Below, in pieces: positions 55,378 to 64,000 of a DNA stretch of 64,000 nt (position 1 is its first letter; the number at the start of each line of letters is the position of its first letter). Source of the DNA: Candidatus Acididesulfobacter guangdongensis. Lineage in GTDB: Bacteria; SZUA-79; Acidulodesulfobacterales; Acidulodesulfobacteraceae. A model generated the notes under the pieces. The model was not told where the DNA came from, searched no databases, and saw nothing but the letters and a program-made list of their open reading frames with translations. The DNA is taken from contig SGBC01000001.1 of assembly GCA_004195045.1 (NCBI GenBank), positions 558,001 to 622,000 on the forward strand, read 5' to 3'. The position numbers and the translations under genes are program-made.

Positions 55378-55406
55378 ATTATAATGACTAATTAGTCATT
55401 ATGCAA
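55378..55406 (-). promoter_or_regulatory. Promoter with perfect 22-bp palindromic operator for the export operon
   Basis: On the minus strand TTGCAT (55401-55406) and TATAAT (55378-55383) are 17 bp apart. A 22-bp perfect palindrome with half-site ATAATGACTAA (55381-55402) fills the spacer and overlaps both boxes. This is the classic place for a MarR- or TetR-type repressor. The regulator is not encoded nearby. Confidence 0.75.
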
Positions 55407-55446
55407 CATTTTTTTTATACCGCCCTATTTTAAAAAAATTAAAAGA

Positions 55447-56196
55447 TTATAAAGAGTGAATTATTAATCCTATAGCTGCTAATGATAAAACAACCATCAC
55501 GATAATATAAAAAAATTTCTGGTTAATTTTAAAATGAAGTTTATTTCCAAAAAACAAACCCAATAAGAGAAAAGGCGCTAAAAATAAAGACATTTTAAAA
55601 ACCGCAAATGTCAGCAGACCCAGATATATATATAAAAAAGCTCTTGTAATACTGTCAGTTACTGCCACAATCTGAAATGTTGCCCTAAAAGCTCTTTTAT
55701 TTAAATGCTTCATCTGCAAATACGCAACAATAGGCGGTCCGCCGCCTCCATATAAACTTCCTATAAATCCGCCGAAAAAACCGAGCGGCGCTCCAGCGCA
55801 ATTATTTGCAAATGGCAATTTTTCCTGTTTGACCGTTAAACCGTAAATTACGTATAATAATATAAATAAACCTAAAAAAATTGTAAGTTTTTGAGGGTTT
55901 GCATATTTCAGCAAAATGCCGCCGAAAAGCAGTCCTGCAACGGTAAAAGGCAGCAGATAATTTAAATCATGCCATTTTACTTCTTTAAAATCATACGCTC
56001 CAAGAATAATGCTTCCAGCAAAATCGAGAATAAAAACGACCGGAACCGTAAACCTGATAGGGAACAGAATTGTCAAAACGGATACGGAAATTAATCCTGA
56101 TCCGAATCCTATAGTTGCCCGCACAAAAAAAGCGATTAATATGACAAAAACCGCTATAATAATTTTATAAGTAAAGTAGTTAAAAATTACAGTCAT
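55447..56196 (-). CDS. TauE/SafE family membrane exporter
   Basis: This 249-residue protein has about eight membrane helices. Family signatures are ATIGFGSGLISVSVLTILFPIRFTVPVVF near the N-terminus and FFGGFIGSLYGGGGPPIVAYLQMKHLNKRAFRATF in the middle, the repeated glycine-rich motif. Members move sulfite, sulfoacetate, taurine-derived anions or other organic anions; the substrate is not readable. It is upstream of the TolC gene but separated from it by an independent promoter. A sulfur-metabolising lifestyle would fit but is not shown by this window. Confidence 0.88.
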   Translation of the reverse strand: MTVIFNYFTYKIIIAVFVILIAFFVRATIGFGSGLISVSVLTILFPIRFTVPVVFILDFAGSIILGAYDFKEVKWHDLNYLLPFTVAGLLFGGILLKYANPQKLTIFLGLFILLYVIYGLTVKQEKLPFANNCAGAPLGFFGGFIGSLYGGGGPPIVAYLQMKHLNKRAFRATFQIVAVTDSITRAFLYIYLGLLTFAVFKMSLFLAPFLLLGLFFGNKLHFKINQKFFYIIVMVVLSLAAIGLIIHSL

Positions 56197-56287
56197 AAAT
56201 TATATTCAACCAAATATTTTTTTTTAAAAATCATTATTAATTTATTAAAATACTGAAAATTTAGCGCAAGTGCCAATAGGAAGGAGT

Positions 56288-58144
56288 TTAGCTGTATAAT
56301 GTTTTACTGCAGTGCATTAACAGAATACTTATCGCTGCCGGCGTAATTCCGGATATACGGCTTGCATCGTAAATAGTTTCCGGTTTTATTTTATTTAATT
56401 TTTCAATAACCTCAATAGATAAACCTGATAAACTCTTATAATCCATATTTTTATCTAAACGGTAATTTTCAAATTTTTTCATTTTTTTTATTTCTTCTTT
56501 TTGCCTGTTTATATAGCCTTCATATTTTATATAAAGCTCAACACGTTTTAAAATCTCATCGCCGTAATCTCTTATATTTATAAACGGCTTCTTGCTGCCG
56601 GACACGTTATCGTGATCGCACAATCCGTCTTCTCCGCTAAAATTTTTCAGCTGCAATATATCTACTTCCGGTCTTTTAAGAATATTATATAATCGTCCGC
56701 CCTCGGATATTTTTATAAAATTTAATACTTCATTAAATCCGGTAAGCCTCTGCCTGTAGATATTATATCTTTCATCGTCTAATAACCCTATTTTTCTGCC
56801 GTACTCGCATAACCGGAAATCGGCATTGTCTTCCCTGAGCAGCAGGCGGTACTCTGCCCTGGAAGTAAACATCCTGTAAGGCTCTGTCGTGCCCAGAGTG
56901 ATGAGGTCATCAATCATGACTCCGATATACGCTTCGTCCCTTCCCAAAATCAGCGGCTCTTCGTCTTTAAGTTTTAATGACGCGTTTATTCCTGCCATTA
57001 TTCCTTGAGCTGCAGCCTCTTCATAGCCGGAAGTGCCGTTTATCTGTCCCGCAAGAAAAAGATTGCCGATTTTTCTTGTTTCAAGCGAATGGTAAAGCTC
57101 CGTGGGCAATACATAGTCATATTCAATTGCGTAGCCGGGTCGCAGAATCTTTACATTTTGAAGTCCTTCTATCGTTCTTAAAAAATTCAGCTGCGTTTCT
57201 AACGGAAGACTCGTAGAAAGCCCGTTCGGATAATATTCATTAGAATTGAGCGATTCTTTTTCCAGAAAAATCTGATGCCTCTCTTTATCTTTAAATCTGA
57301 CGACTTTATCTTCTATGGAAGGGCAGTACCTTGGTCCGGTACCTTTAATAACTCCGCAATATAATGGAGATTTATCCAGATTTCCTTTTATAATATCGTG
57401 CGTCTTTTCATTGGTATATGTAATAAAACAGCTTATTTTGTTTTCAATTTTTTTATTAGATAATGAAAAAGGGGTAAAACCATCATCGCCGCGCTGCTCT
57501 TCAAGCTCAGAAAATGAAATAGTTCTGCCGTCCAATCTCGGCGTTGTTCCTGTTTTCAGTCTGCCCAATTCCAAATTGTTCCGGCTCAGACTTAATGATA
57601 ATTTATTTGACGCAAAATCCCCTGCCCTTCCTGCTTTATAATTAAAAAGTCCGATATGAACAAGCCCTCTTAAAAAAGTTCCGGTGGTCAATATCACTGC
57701 ATCCGAAAAAAGTTTATCCCCCGTCCATAATTCTACGCCTTTAACCTCATTATTTTCAACTATTAAAGAATCTGCCATCGATTGTATCAATGTTAAATTT
57801 TCGGTATTTTCCAGTACGATTTTCATATATTGCTTATATAAAAACATGTCCGCCTGAGCACGTGACGACCTGACCGCAGGTCCTTTTTTTGTGTTTAAAG
57901 TTCTGAATTGAATGCCTGTTTTATCAATTGCCCGCCCCATTTCTCCTCCAAGGCTGTCAATTTCTCTTACTAAATGACCTTTGGCAAGTCCGCCGATTGC
58001 GGGGTTACACGACATTTGACCGATATTGTCCAAATTAATAGTGACAACCGCCGTATTTAAACCCATTCTCGCAGACGCAAGACATGCTTCTATGCCTGCA
58101 TGTCCGCTTCCTATTACGATAATATCAAAATCATTCTTATTCAT
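56288..58144 (-). CDS. mnmG: tRNA uridine-5-carboxymethylaminomethyl modification enzyme MnmG (GidA)
   Basis: This 618-residue FAD enzyme works with MnmE to modify the wobble uridine (U34) of certain tRNAs. Visible motifs: dinucleotide-binding IIVIGSGHAGIEACLASARMG, then CNPAIGGLAKGHLVREIDSLGG, GRLKTGTTPRLDGRTI, and near residue 370 AGQINGTSGYEEAAAQGIMAGINA. The C-terminal helical domain is present. It is 190 bp downstream of mnmE. The usual next gene, rsmG, is displaced by about 35 kb. Confidence 0.98.
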   Translation of the reverse strand: MNKNDFDIIVIGSGHAGIEACLASARMGLNTAVVTINLDNIGQMSCNPAIGGLAKGHLVREIDSLGGEMGRAIDKTGIQFRTLNTKKGPAVRSSRAQADMFLYKQYMKIVLENTENLTLIQSMADSLIVENNEVKGVELWTGDKLFSDAVILTTGTFLRGLVHIGLFNYKAGRAGDFASNKLSLSLSRNNLELGRLKTGTTPRLDGRTISFSELEEQRGDDGFTPFSLSNKKIENKISCFITYTNEKTHDIIKGNLDKSPLYCGVIKGTGPRYCPSIEDKVVRFKDKERHQIFLEKESLNSNEYYPNGLSTSLPLETQLNFLRTIEGLQNVKILRPGYAIEYDYVLPTELYHSLETRKIGNLFLAGQINGTSGYEEAAAQGIMAGINASLKLKDEEPLILGRDEAYIGVMIDDLITLGTTEPYRMFTSRAEYRLLLREDNADFRLCEYGRKIGLLDDERYNIYRQRLTGFNEVLNFIKISEGGRLYNILKRPEVDILQLKNFSGEDGLCDHDNVSGSKKPFINIRDYGDEILKRVELYIKYEGYINRQKEEIKKMKKFENYRLDKNMDYKSLSGLSIEVIEKLNKIKPETIYDASRISGITPAAISILLMHCSKTLYS

Positions 58145-58247
58145 TATTTTATCAATATATTATTATTTATTTTATTTTTTTATTATTTATTTTATTTTAT
58201 TTTATTTTTATTTTATGTATATGATGTATATTTAATATATATTTATA

Positions 58248-58347
58248 GTTATATTTTATATACTCCGAATAGATTATTTACCTATATTACAAAAAGAAAA
58301 AATAATACGTTATATTTTATATACTCCGAATAGATTATTTGCCTATA
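58248..58347. repeat. 39-bp direct repeat at the 3' end of mnmE
   Basis: Copies at 58248-58286 and 58309-58347 differ at one base. The right copy contains the last codons and stop of mnmE (Ile-Gly-Lys-stop); the left copy repeats these codons outside the gene. The surrounding 58145-58247 is A/T low-complexity. Confidence 0.85.
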
Positions 58348-59882
58348 CAAAATTCTTTAAATAACGTATCCAGCACATCCTCGTTTGTTACGTTCCCTAT
58401 GATATTTTCAAGAAAATTAATCCCGTCTCTCAGCTCTATCGATATAATTTCGTACGGCTGGGCATTATTAAAAGCGTTTATAGCATTATTGAGACAGAGC
58501 AGGGATTTTTCAAGAAGGTTCTTCTGCCTTATTGTTGTAATTGCGATATTTTCCGGCAGAGACGATTCAATTTTAAGCATCAAATCATACAGATATTTTT
58601 TTAATGCGTTTATATTTAAATCATTTTCGGCACTTATAAAAAAAATGCCTGAAATATTTTCGTTTATATTTATATTATCCTTGGTGCATATATTTTTAAC
58701 AAAAAATTCGTCACCGTCACCGTCTTGCGCATCGGCTGAAATAAAATTTATGCCGAATTTGTTCTCAATCTGTTCTGCAATATAAGCTTTTTTTTCTATA
58801 AGCTCAGCTTTAGACAGTTTATCGGTTTTATTAAAAATTAATATCAGTTTTTTATTTTTATCGCAATTTTTAACAAATTCTAAATCTTCTTCATTAAGGA
58901 TATGTAAATCAGTTCCAGCCGCAATATCTATAAGATACAGAATAATATCTGATTTTTTAATAATTTCGTATGTAAAATCAATCCCCGCTTTTTCAATATT
59001 ATCGTCTGATATTCTAAGTCCTGCGGTATCTATTATTTTTAAAGTTTTATTAAATAAAAAAAGGCTTTCCTCAATATAATCGCGGGTTGTACCGGGACTG
59101 TCGCTTACAATAGCCCTCTGTTTTTTTAGTAGTCTATTTAACAGGCTGGATTTTCCGGCATTCGGTTTTCCGGCTATAACAACATTTAACCCCTGTTTGT
59201 TAGCCTCATATTCATTATAGGAATTTATCATATATTCTATGACTTCTTTAAGCTCATTGCCTTTTTGCAGGAATATTTTATTAATATCTTCAAATTCTTC
59301 TTCCGGAAAATCAATCAGCGCCTCAATGGACGCTAAAATATATAAAAAATTATCTTTAATGATATTAAGCTTTGCTTCAAGCTTCCCGTTCAGTTCGTTA
59401 TTAGCGATTAATAGCGATTTGACGGATGTTGCTTTAATTATCTCTAAGATTGATTCCGCCTGGATTAAATTTATTTTTTTATTTATATAGGCTCTTTTTG
59501 TAAATTCTCCGTTATAAGCAAGCCTTGCGCCGGATTTTATAATTAATTCTAAAATATATTTTGTATTAAAAATTCCGCCGTGCGGATAAATTTCGGCAAT
59601 ATCTTCGCCCGTGTATGAATTTGGAGATTTCATAAAAACAAAACCGGCTTCGTCTATTACGGCATTTATAAAATAATCATAAATATTACAGACATAAAAT
59701 TTTTTAGGTTCGTAATCTGAAACAGCGAAATTTGTTTTACCATTCATTTTAAATTTTAGAATTTTGCTGCAGATATCTGTTGAAAGACTGCCTGATATAC
59801 GGATTATGCTAACGGCTCCCTCGCCTTCAGGGGTTGATATAGCGCAGATAGTATCTAATTCATTGTTTAATATTGAATACAT
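58335..59882 (-). CDS. mnmE: tRNA modification GTPase MnmE (TrmE)
   Basis: Partner of MnmG in U34 modification. The N-terminal tetrahydrofolate domain begins LDTICAISTPEGEGAVSIIRISG. The G domain has P-loop GKPNAGKSSLLN, GTTRDYIEE, DTAGLR and NKTD. The C-terminus ends FCIGK with the conserved Cys. I place the start at ATG 59882 (MYSILNNELDTI) because it matches family N-termini; the frame is open to a TTG at 59966, but the extra 28 residues do not look like MnmE. Length about 515 residues, longer than the usual ~455 because of inserts in the G domain. Confidence 0.97.
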   Translation of the reverse strand: MYSILNNELDTICAISTPEGEGAVSIIRISGSLSTDICSKILKFKMNGKTNFAVSDYEPKKFYVCNIYDYFINAVIDEAGFVFMKSPNSYTGEDIAEIYPHGGIFNTKYILELIIKSGARLAYNGEFTKRAYINKKINLIQAESILEIIKATSVKSLLIANNELNGKLEAKLNIIKDNFLYILASIEALIDFPEEEFEDINKIFLQKGNELKEVIEYMINSYNEYEANKQGLNVVIAGKPNAGKSSLLNRLLKKQRAIVSDSPGTTRDYIEESLFLFNKTLKIIDTAGLRISDDNIEKAGIDFTYEIIKKSDIILYLIDIAAGTDLHILNEEDLEFVKNCDKNKKLILIFNKTDKLSKAELIEKKAYIAEQIENKFGINFISADAQDGDGDEFFVKNICTKDNININENISGIFFISAENDLNINALKKYLYDLMLKIESSLPENIAITTIRQKNLLEKSLLCLNNAINAFNNAQPYEIISIELRDGINFLENIIGNVTNEDVLDTLFKEFCIGK

Positions 59883-60104
59883 AATCGGAAAAGTATGCTT
59901 AATATTTATATTTCTTTCTTCTTTATTCCTTTGCTGCTTATTTATAAGGCATATAAAGTTTATCAAATATTATTGCTTAAGATTAAACAGCGGTCAAAAA
60001 CTATGATAAATTTTTGATATATAACAAAATATAAAAAGCAATTATATCATTAAACCGTAAGCAAGAAAATATTAATCGGCTTTATATAATCATTAGCATT
60101 AGAA

Positions 60105-61670
60105 TCATGCAAACTTTTTATTTATTATATACTGCTGAACAATTGTCAAAATATTATTGACGGTCCAGTATAAAAGAAGTCCGGCGGGGAAATTAATAAA
60201 AATAAATGTGAAAACAATCGGAAGAATCAGCATTATCTTAGCCTGCGTAGGGTCGCCGACCATAGGATTCATTTTTTGGGAAATTAGCATGGTCACGCCC
60301 ATAAGTATAGGTAAAACATAGTAGGGATCAGGCGCTGCAAGATTATGAATCCATAATATAAGCGGAGCGTTTCTCAGCTGGATTGAGGTGCCTAAGGTTG
60401 TATATAAACCGTAAAAAACAGGTATCTGCAATAACATAGGCAGACATCCGCCTAAGGGATTAACCTTACTTTCTTTATACATTTCCATGATGCGCTTGTT
60501 TAATTCAGCTTTATTGTCTTTATATTTTTCTCTCAATTCATTAATTTTAGGGGTTAATTTTTGCATCTGCTTCATAGATTTAAATCCTGTATATGTAAGC
60601 GGATAAAACACAATTCTTATACAGAGCACTAATAAAATAATAGCAAGTCCATAGTTATGAACGAACTTATAAAAAAATTCCAGAATATGAAGCAGCGGTA
60701 TGGCAAGGAAACTGAAAAATCCGAAATTTAACGTAGAAGAAACATTGTATCCTACAGGATCCAGTAATGACAGTTTTTTAGGACCTGCAAAAATATTATA
60801 TATTATTTGCTTAGATTTACCCGGGGCAATTAATAATTTTTTATGAAATTTATATCCGGCAATGTTATTATGCTTATAATAAACTGCGCTATTGCCAGGA
60901 TTTACTACCGACAATAAAAAATATTTAGAGCTGAAGCCGGCAAAAGAAATATCTCCGGTATATTTGACCGGTTTTATACTGTTTAAGGTAATAGTTTTAT
61001 TGTTTATGTCTATTATAGAAGAATAATTTAAATAATTAGTCTTCCCTTTTATATTAGGATTAAGACCTGCCGACAAATTTAAATTGCCGCTGAACAGCAC
61101 AGGCAATTTAGATATATTTTTTGCATATATTATTAATTTAATTAAATATCTTTGATTATGTTTTTTTGAAAATTCATATTTTTTTATCAGCAGTATTTTT
61201 TTATTAATTTCATAAATAAATTTTAAAGAATCTTTTTTGATTTTCTTGCCGACAAATGTTATTGAAGAAAATTTTTGGGATGGGATAAAATTAATAACTT
61301 TATTTATTTTTGACACATTTTGGAGATTAACTTTATCTTTAATATTGTTTGGGCTATAGTAATATTTTTTTAAGCTTAAAGAATATATAGAACCTTCAGG
61401 AATATAAAAACCTGCTTTTAAAAGTTTATTTTGAAAAATTACTTTTTTTTCAGGGATTGTTAAAATACTTAATTTTTTTTTATTTTTAAGGTTTACGGAT
61501 GATTTTTTTAAATTAATTTTTACATTTGAAGAAGAAATGCCGCTGCTAAGTTTTTTATTGTTTATTGAGGGAGCCTTGACATTGTTTTTTGCAGGCTGAG
61601 GCATAAAATATCCCCACCCTACAATTAAAGCAATAGACAAAATAACCGCAATTATAACTCTTTTTTCCAA
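60105..61670 (-). CDS. yidC: Membrane protein insertase YidC
   Basis: This 521-residue protein has an N-terminal membrane helix (EKRVIIAVILSIALIVGWGYFM), a Lys-rich linker, and a large periplasmic beta-domain (residues ~70-310) as in Gram-negative YidC. The C-terminal Oxa1-like insertase core has five helices (FFSFLAIPLLHILEFFYKFVHNYGLAIILL, GGCLPMLLQIPVFYGLYTTLG, and others). It inserts membrane proteins with or without SecYEG. It sits in the classic rpmH-rnpA-yidD-yidC-mnmE order. Confidence 0.97.
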   Translation of the reverse strand: MEKRVIIAVILSIALIVGWGYFMPQPAKNNVKAPSINNKKLSSGISSSNVKINLKKSSVNLKNKKKLSILTIPEKKVIFQNKLLKAGFYIPEGSIYSLSLKKYYYSPNNIKDKVNLQNVSKINKVINFIPSQKFSSITFVGKKIKKDSLKFIYEINKKILLIKKYEFSKKHNQRYLIKLIIYAKNISKLPVLFSGNLNLSAGLNPNIKGKTNYLNYSSIIDINNKTITLNSIKPVKYTGDISFAGFSSKYFLLSVVNPGNSAVYYKHNNIAGYKFHKKLLIAPGKSKQIIYNIFAGPKKLSLLDPVGYNVSSTLNFGFFSFLAIPLLHILEFFYKFVHNYGLAIILLVLCIRIVFYPLTYTGFKSMKQMQKLTPKINELREKYKDNKAELNKRIMEMYKESKVNPLGGCLPMLLQIPVFYGLYTTLGTSIQLRNAPLILWIHNLAAPDPYYVLPILMGVTMLISQKMNPMVGDPTQAKIMLILPIVFTFIFINFPAGLLLYWTVNNILTIVQQYIINKKFA

Positions 61671-61723
61671 AAAATAGCCGCCTATTAAATTATAATGTTA
61701 TATTCGCATTGTGTTATGTTAAA

Positions 61724-62008
61724 TTAATGTTTATGAACAACAGGGTCATATCCGCCTTTAGAAAAAGGATTGCATCTTATAACTCTGTAAATTGAAAGAT
61801 ACAGCGCTTTAAAAACATTAAAGGATTTAAAACATTCTTCGGCATATTCGGAACAAGTCGGATAAAATCTGCAGTTATTACCTAAATATGGCGATACAAA
61901 CTTTTTATATATTTTAATTAAAAAAATAAAAAATAAATTAACCGTATCTTTGCCGCCGATTAAGCCGATTGAAAATTTTTTTATTTTTTCAAGTAAATTA
62001 TTAAACAT
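61724..62008 (-). CDS. yidD: Membrane protein insertion efficiency factor YidD
   Basis: This 94-residue protein has the family signature FVSPYLGNNCRFYPTCSEYAEECF followed by IYRVIRCNPFSKGGYDPV. An N-terminal extension of about 25 residues precedes the usual start. It is associated with the inner membrane and assists YidC-dependent insertion. 3 bp after rnpA stop; 53 bp before yidC. Confidence 0.95.
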   Translation of the reverse strand: MFNNLLEKIKKFSIGLIGGKDTVNLFFIFLIKIYKKFVSPYLGNNCRFYPTCSEYAEECFKSFNVFKALYLSIYRVIRCNPFSKGGYDPVVHKH

Positions 62009-62011
62009 TTG

Positions 62012-62338
62012 TTATTTAATTAAAAAATTAAGACTGCTGTACAACGGCTGAAAAGACACAGGATATTTTAATACAACAATTACACAGTTAAAATTTTTCA
62101 AAGAAAATTTATTAAGTCTTAAATATTCTTTTATTTTTCTTTTTATATAATTTTTTTCGGTTGCTTTAAATTTATGTTTTTTAAAACCTACCGCATATTT
62201 AAAAGCTGTAGAATGATTAAAAAAAATTATTACATCATTCATCATCCTTTTTTTGCCGTTTTTAAAAACTCTATCGATTTCCTTTTTATTTTTTAAATGA
62301 TAATCTTTACCGAATTTATAGCTGATTTCTAAAGACAT
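62012..62338 (-). CDS. rnpA: Ribonuclease P protein component
   Basis: This 108-residue basic protein helps RNase P RNA mature tRNA 5' ends. It shows YHLKNKKEIDRVFKNGKK at the N-terminus, and the RNR-like motif is KATEKNYIKRKIKEYLRL, slightly divergent from the usual R-N-x(2)-K-R. Position directly after rpmH and before yidD is canonical. Confidence 0.92.
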   Translation of the reverse strand: MSLEISYKFGKDYHLKNKKEIDRVFKNGKKRMMNDVIIFFNHSTAFKYAVGFKKHKFKATEKNYIKRKIKEYLRLNKFSLKNFNCVIVVLKYPVSFQPLYSSLNFLIK

Positions 62339-62365
62339 TATGCGACATTATTCAGAACTTAAAAA

Positions 62366-62515
62366 TTATTTAGAACTTATAATAGGAACAAGAATTTTTC
62401 TTCCTTTCCTTCTTCTTCTGGCAATTACTAATCTTCCTGCTTTTGTTGCCATACGTCCTAAAAATCCATGTGTTCTTTTTCTTTTTAAATTGCTTGGTTG
62501 AAAAGTTCTTTTCAT
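62366..62515 (-). CDS. rpmH: 50S ribosomal protein L34
   Basis: A 49-residue protein read in a different frame from the longer overlapping ORF there. It opens [20 protein letters not shown], continues [20 protein letters not shown], and ends ILVPIISSK; nearly all positions match L34. The start ATG at 62515 has a GGAG site. It is 27 bp upstream of rnpA. Standard origin-proximal marker. Confidence 0.97.
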   Translation of the reverse strand: MKRTFQPSNLKRKRTHGFLGRMATKAGRLVIARRRRKGRKILVPIISSK

Positions 62516-62686
62516 AACTATCTCCGTTTTTTATTAATAATTTAATAATACTCAACCTATAGATTTAATCAAATCATTAGATTAATGTCAATAAATTTTT
62601 AGTTAAAAATTTAAATATATTTATTGAATTTATATAATATGCGCCAAGTTATATTATATATAATTGCCGTATATTATAATCTTATA

Positions 62687-62867
62687 CTTTAATCCTGCAA
62701 TAGAAAATATTTATGCATTTCTTTGCTCGGTTAAGCAAAATATAAGGAAAAGGTGTCAGATTTTATTTTTTTGCATATGGAGTAGTTCAATTAACAAAGA
62801 AAATATTTGCAAAAAAATTAATCTGACACCTTTTCCGAGCAGATAACTTTCTATTGCAGAATTAAGG
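62687..62867. repeat. REP/BIME-like hairpin element, copy 3 (full-length, ~181 bp)
   Basis: Outer arms CTTTAATCCTGCAATAGAAA and TTTCTATTGCAGAATTAAGG pair with few mismatches. Inner arms GGAAAAGGTGTCAGATT and AATCTGACACCTTTTCC also pair, giving a long hairpin across the oriC gap. It is related to copies at 17960 and 19145. Confidence 0.75.
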
Positions 62868-62910
62868 TTATAATCGTTATTGCTAAATTTTAGCAAAACA
62901 TTATACAATA

Positions 62911-62919
62911 TTATTCACA
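62911..62919 (+). promoter_or_regulatory. DnaA box
   Basis: TTATTCACA matches the consensus TTATNCACA exactly, in the gap upstream of dnaA. Confidence 0.6.
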
Positions 62920-63193
62920 TACTTTAAAAATATTCATATACTTTAAAAATATCTGCGGCTATATTCAGTTTTAAAGATATTATATTTTACAATTGAAAAT
63001 TTTTTAATTATAATTAGAAAATCTTATTCCAATTTATTGTTTATAAAAATTATTACAGTATTGTTAAATAATTAAATAATTATTTTATTTTATATATATA
63101 ACTTATTAATTTTATTAAGTTAATTGACCTATCAACAGCTGTTAACAAATATGTTTAATTCTAACTAAAAACTTATTATTATCTTATCTAAAT

Positions 63194-64000
63194 ATGGTAA
63201 ATGATTTTTCGGAACAATTCTTAAATAATTTAAAAGAAGCAATAGGCGCTCAAAATTTTAATTTATGGTTTTCCCCTTCAAATATCAATATTAAAGATAA
63301 TACCATCATATTTTCTGTGCCTAATAAATTTTATAAAGACATTATCGTTGAATCGTATAAGGAAATTATTTTAAATTTGTGGAAAAAATACAGCAATGAT
63401 GAATTAAATATTTTATTTAATATAAATGAGGAACTTAAAAATAGCGTTATTGAAACTAAAATTTCAGGTTTAGACGATTTTTTTCCATCCAATAAATCTA
63501 AAAAAAATAAAATAGATAATGAAAATATAAATAATTTCCATAATAATAATGATAATGATAATAACACCGCAGATGAATATAAAAAAGATAATTACTCTAA
63601 TAACGATTTTAATTCTGCCGATAAAACAGATAATAATATTAACGTAAATAAAGATAAAAAAACGACGGATGCTTCTCAGTTAAATCAGTTAAAAAATATA
63701 AAAAAGCATTATTTAAATCTTAATACTAAATATACGTTTGAAAATTTTGTTATAGGTTCCGGAAATCAATTTGCGCATGCAGCGTGTTTTGCCGTTGCAA
63801 ATCTTCCCGGACATACTTATAATCCTATGTTTATTTATAGCGACGTAGGTCTTGGCAAGACACATCTTCTTAATGCAATCGGTAATAAAATAATTAAAGA
63901 AAAACAATTAAATGTCTTTTTGGTTTCATCTGAACAATTTACCAATGAAATGATATCGTCTATAAGGGATGATAAAATGGTAGATTTCAGAAATAAATAT
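63194..64000 (+). CDS. dnaA: Chromosomal replication initiator DnaA (3' truncated by window)
   Basis: 269 residues are visible before the window ends. Domain I begins [20 protein letters not shown] and has the expected NLWFSPSNI. An Asn/Asp/Lys-rich domain II linker of about 90 residues follows. Domain III (AAA+) opens [22 protein letters not shown] with Walker [16 protein letters not shown]. The gene diverges from rpmH across the presumed origin. I chose ATG 63194; no strong ribosome site is visible. Confidence 0.97.
   Translation, partial: MVNDFSEQFLNNLKEAIGAQNFNLWFSPSNINIKDNTIIFSVPNKFYKDIIVESYKEIILNLWKKYSNDELNILFNINEELKNSVIETKISGLDDFFPSNKSKKNKIDNENINNFHNNNDNDNNTADEYKKDNYSNNDFNSADKTDNNINVNKDKKTTDASQLNQLKNIKKHYLNLNTKYTFENFVIGSGNQFAHAACFAVANLPGHTYNPMFIYSDVGLGKTHLLNAIGNKIIKEKQLNVFLVSSEQFTNEMISSIRDDKMVDFRNKY

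Larger units (their letters stand above)
62516..63193. other. Probable replication origin region (oriC) between rpmH and dnaA
   Basis: This very AT-rich gap lies between divergent rpmH and dnaA. It holds one perfect DnaA box, TTATTCACA at 62911-62919, and a 181-bp palindromic element at 62687. Gene orientation diverges here, as expected at an origin. With only one perfect box visible, either the origin uses weak boxes or lies partly elsewhere. Confidence 0.6.

Noticed and set aside
62370-62555. 61-residue ORF at the rpmH position
   Set aside because: It is the wrong frame; the L34 sequence is read from 62515 to 62366.

Overview
The window is AT-rich (by eye roughly one third G+C) chromosomal DNA from a Gram-negative bacterium. 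LolA, a TolC-type outer-membrane channel, an outer-membrane beta-barrel protein and a membrane-anchored c-type cytochrome all point to a double membrane. The F1Fo ATP synthase operon with two b-type subunits, a possible sigma-54 promoter before glnB, and REP-like hairpins suggest a member of the broad Deltaproteobacteria. An Acidulodesulfobacterales (Sva0485/SZUA-79)-like lineage is my best guess, but this is inference and no rRNA is present to confirm it.

Layout: 1-4.2 kb (+ strand) holds the end of a type I restriction HsdR subunit fused to a LexA-like S24 domain, then a nitroreductase / TetR regulator / aldo-keto reductase cluster. 4.3-21 kb (- strand) is a core block: metal-binding chaperone, glnA-glnB, yajQ, lolA-ftsK, serS, atpC-D-G-A-H-F-F', parB-parA-rsmG and a parS site. 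56.3-63.2 kb (- strand) is the origin-proximal block mnmG, mnmE, yidC, yidD, rnpA, rpmH, followed by the probable oriC and divergent dnaA, which runs off the end. In many bacteria mnmG is followed directly by rsmG-parA-parB; here about 35 kb separates them.

That 35 kb is accessory DNA. It carries an outer-membrane protein, a prepilin-like protein, a two-gene module of giant proteins (a 1455-residue superfamily 2 helicase-like ATPase and a 1146-residue partner I do not recognise), and a type III-A CRISPR-Cas locus. The locus has a CARF-type ring-nuclease-like protein, csm5, csm4, csm3, csm2, cas10 and a two-TM CARF-like protein. A patch of gene remnants follows, then a CRISPR array of 52 repeats and 51 spacers, a leader, two cas2 genes, a frameshifted cas1 and cas6. 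Next come a second parS site, a predicted nucleotidyltransferase, a cytochrome c, an EmrA/TolC-type export pair without its pump, and a TauE-type exporter.

How it fits together: Cas6 should process the array transcript, and Cas10 (HD and GGDD motifs intact) with Csm2-5 should form an RNA-guided complex that makes cyclic oligoadenylate. No HEPN-type Csm6 RNase is visible. The likely second-messenger sensors are the membrane CARF-like protein and the CARF/winged-helix protein. An identical 18-bp palindrome lies upstream of each of these two genes, so both ends of the csm cassette may share a regulator. The giant helicase pair next door is the best candidate for something undescribed.
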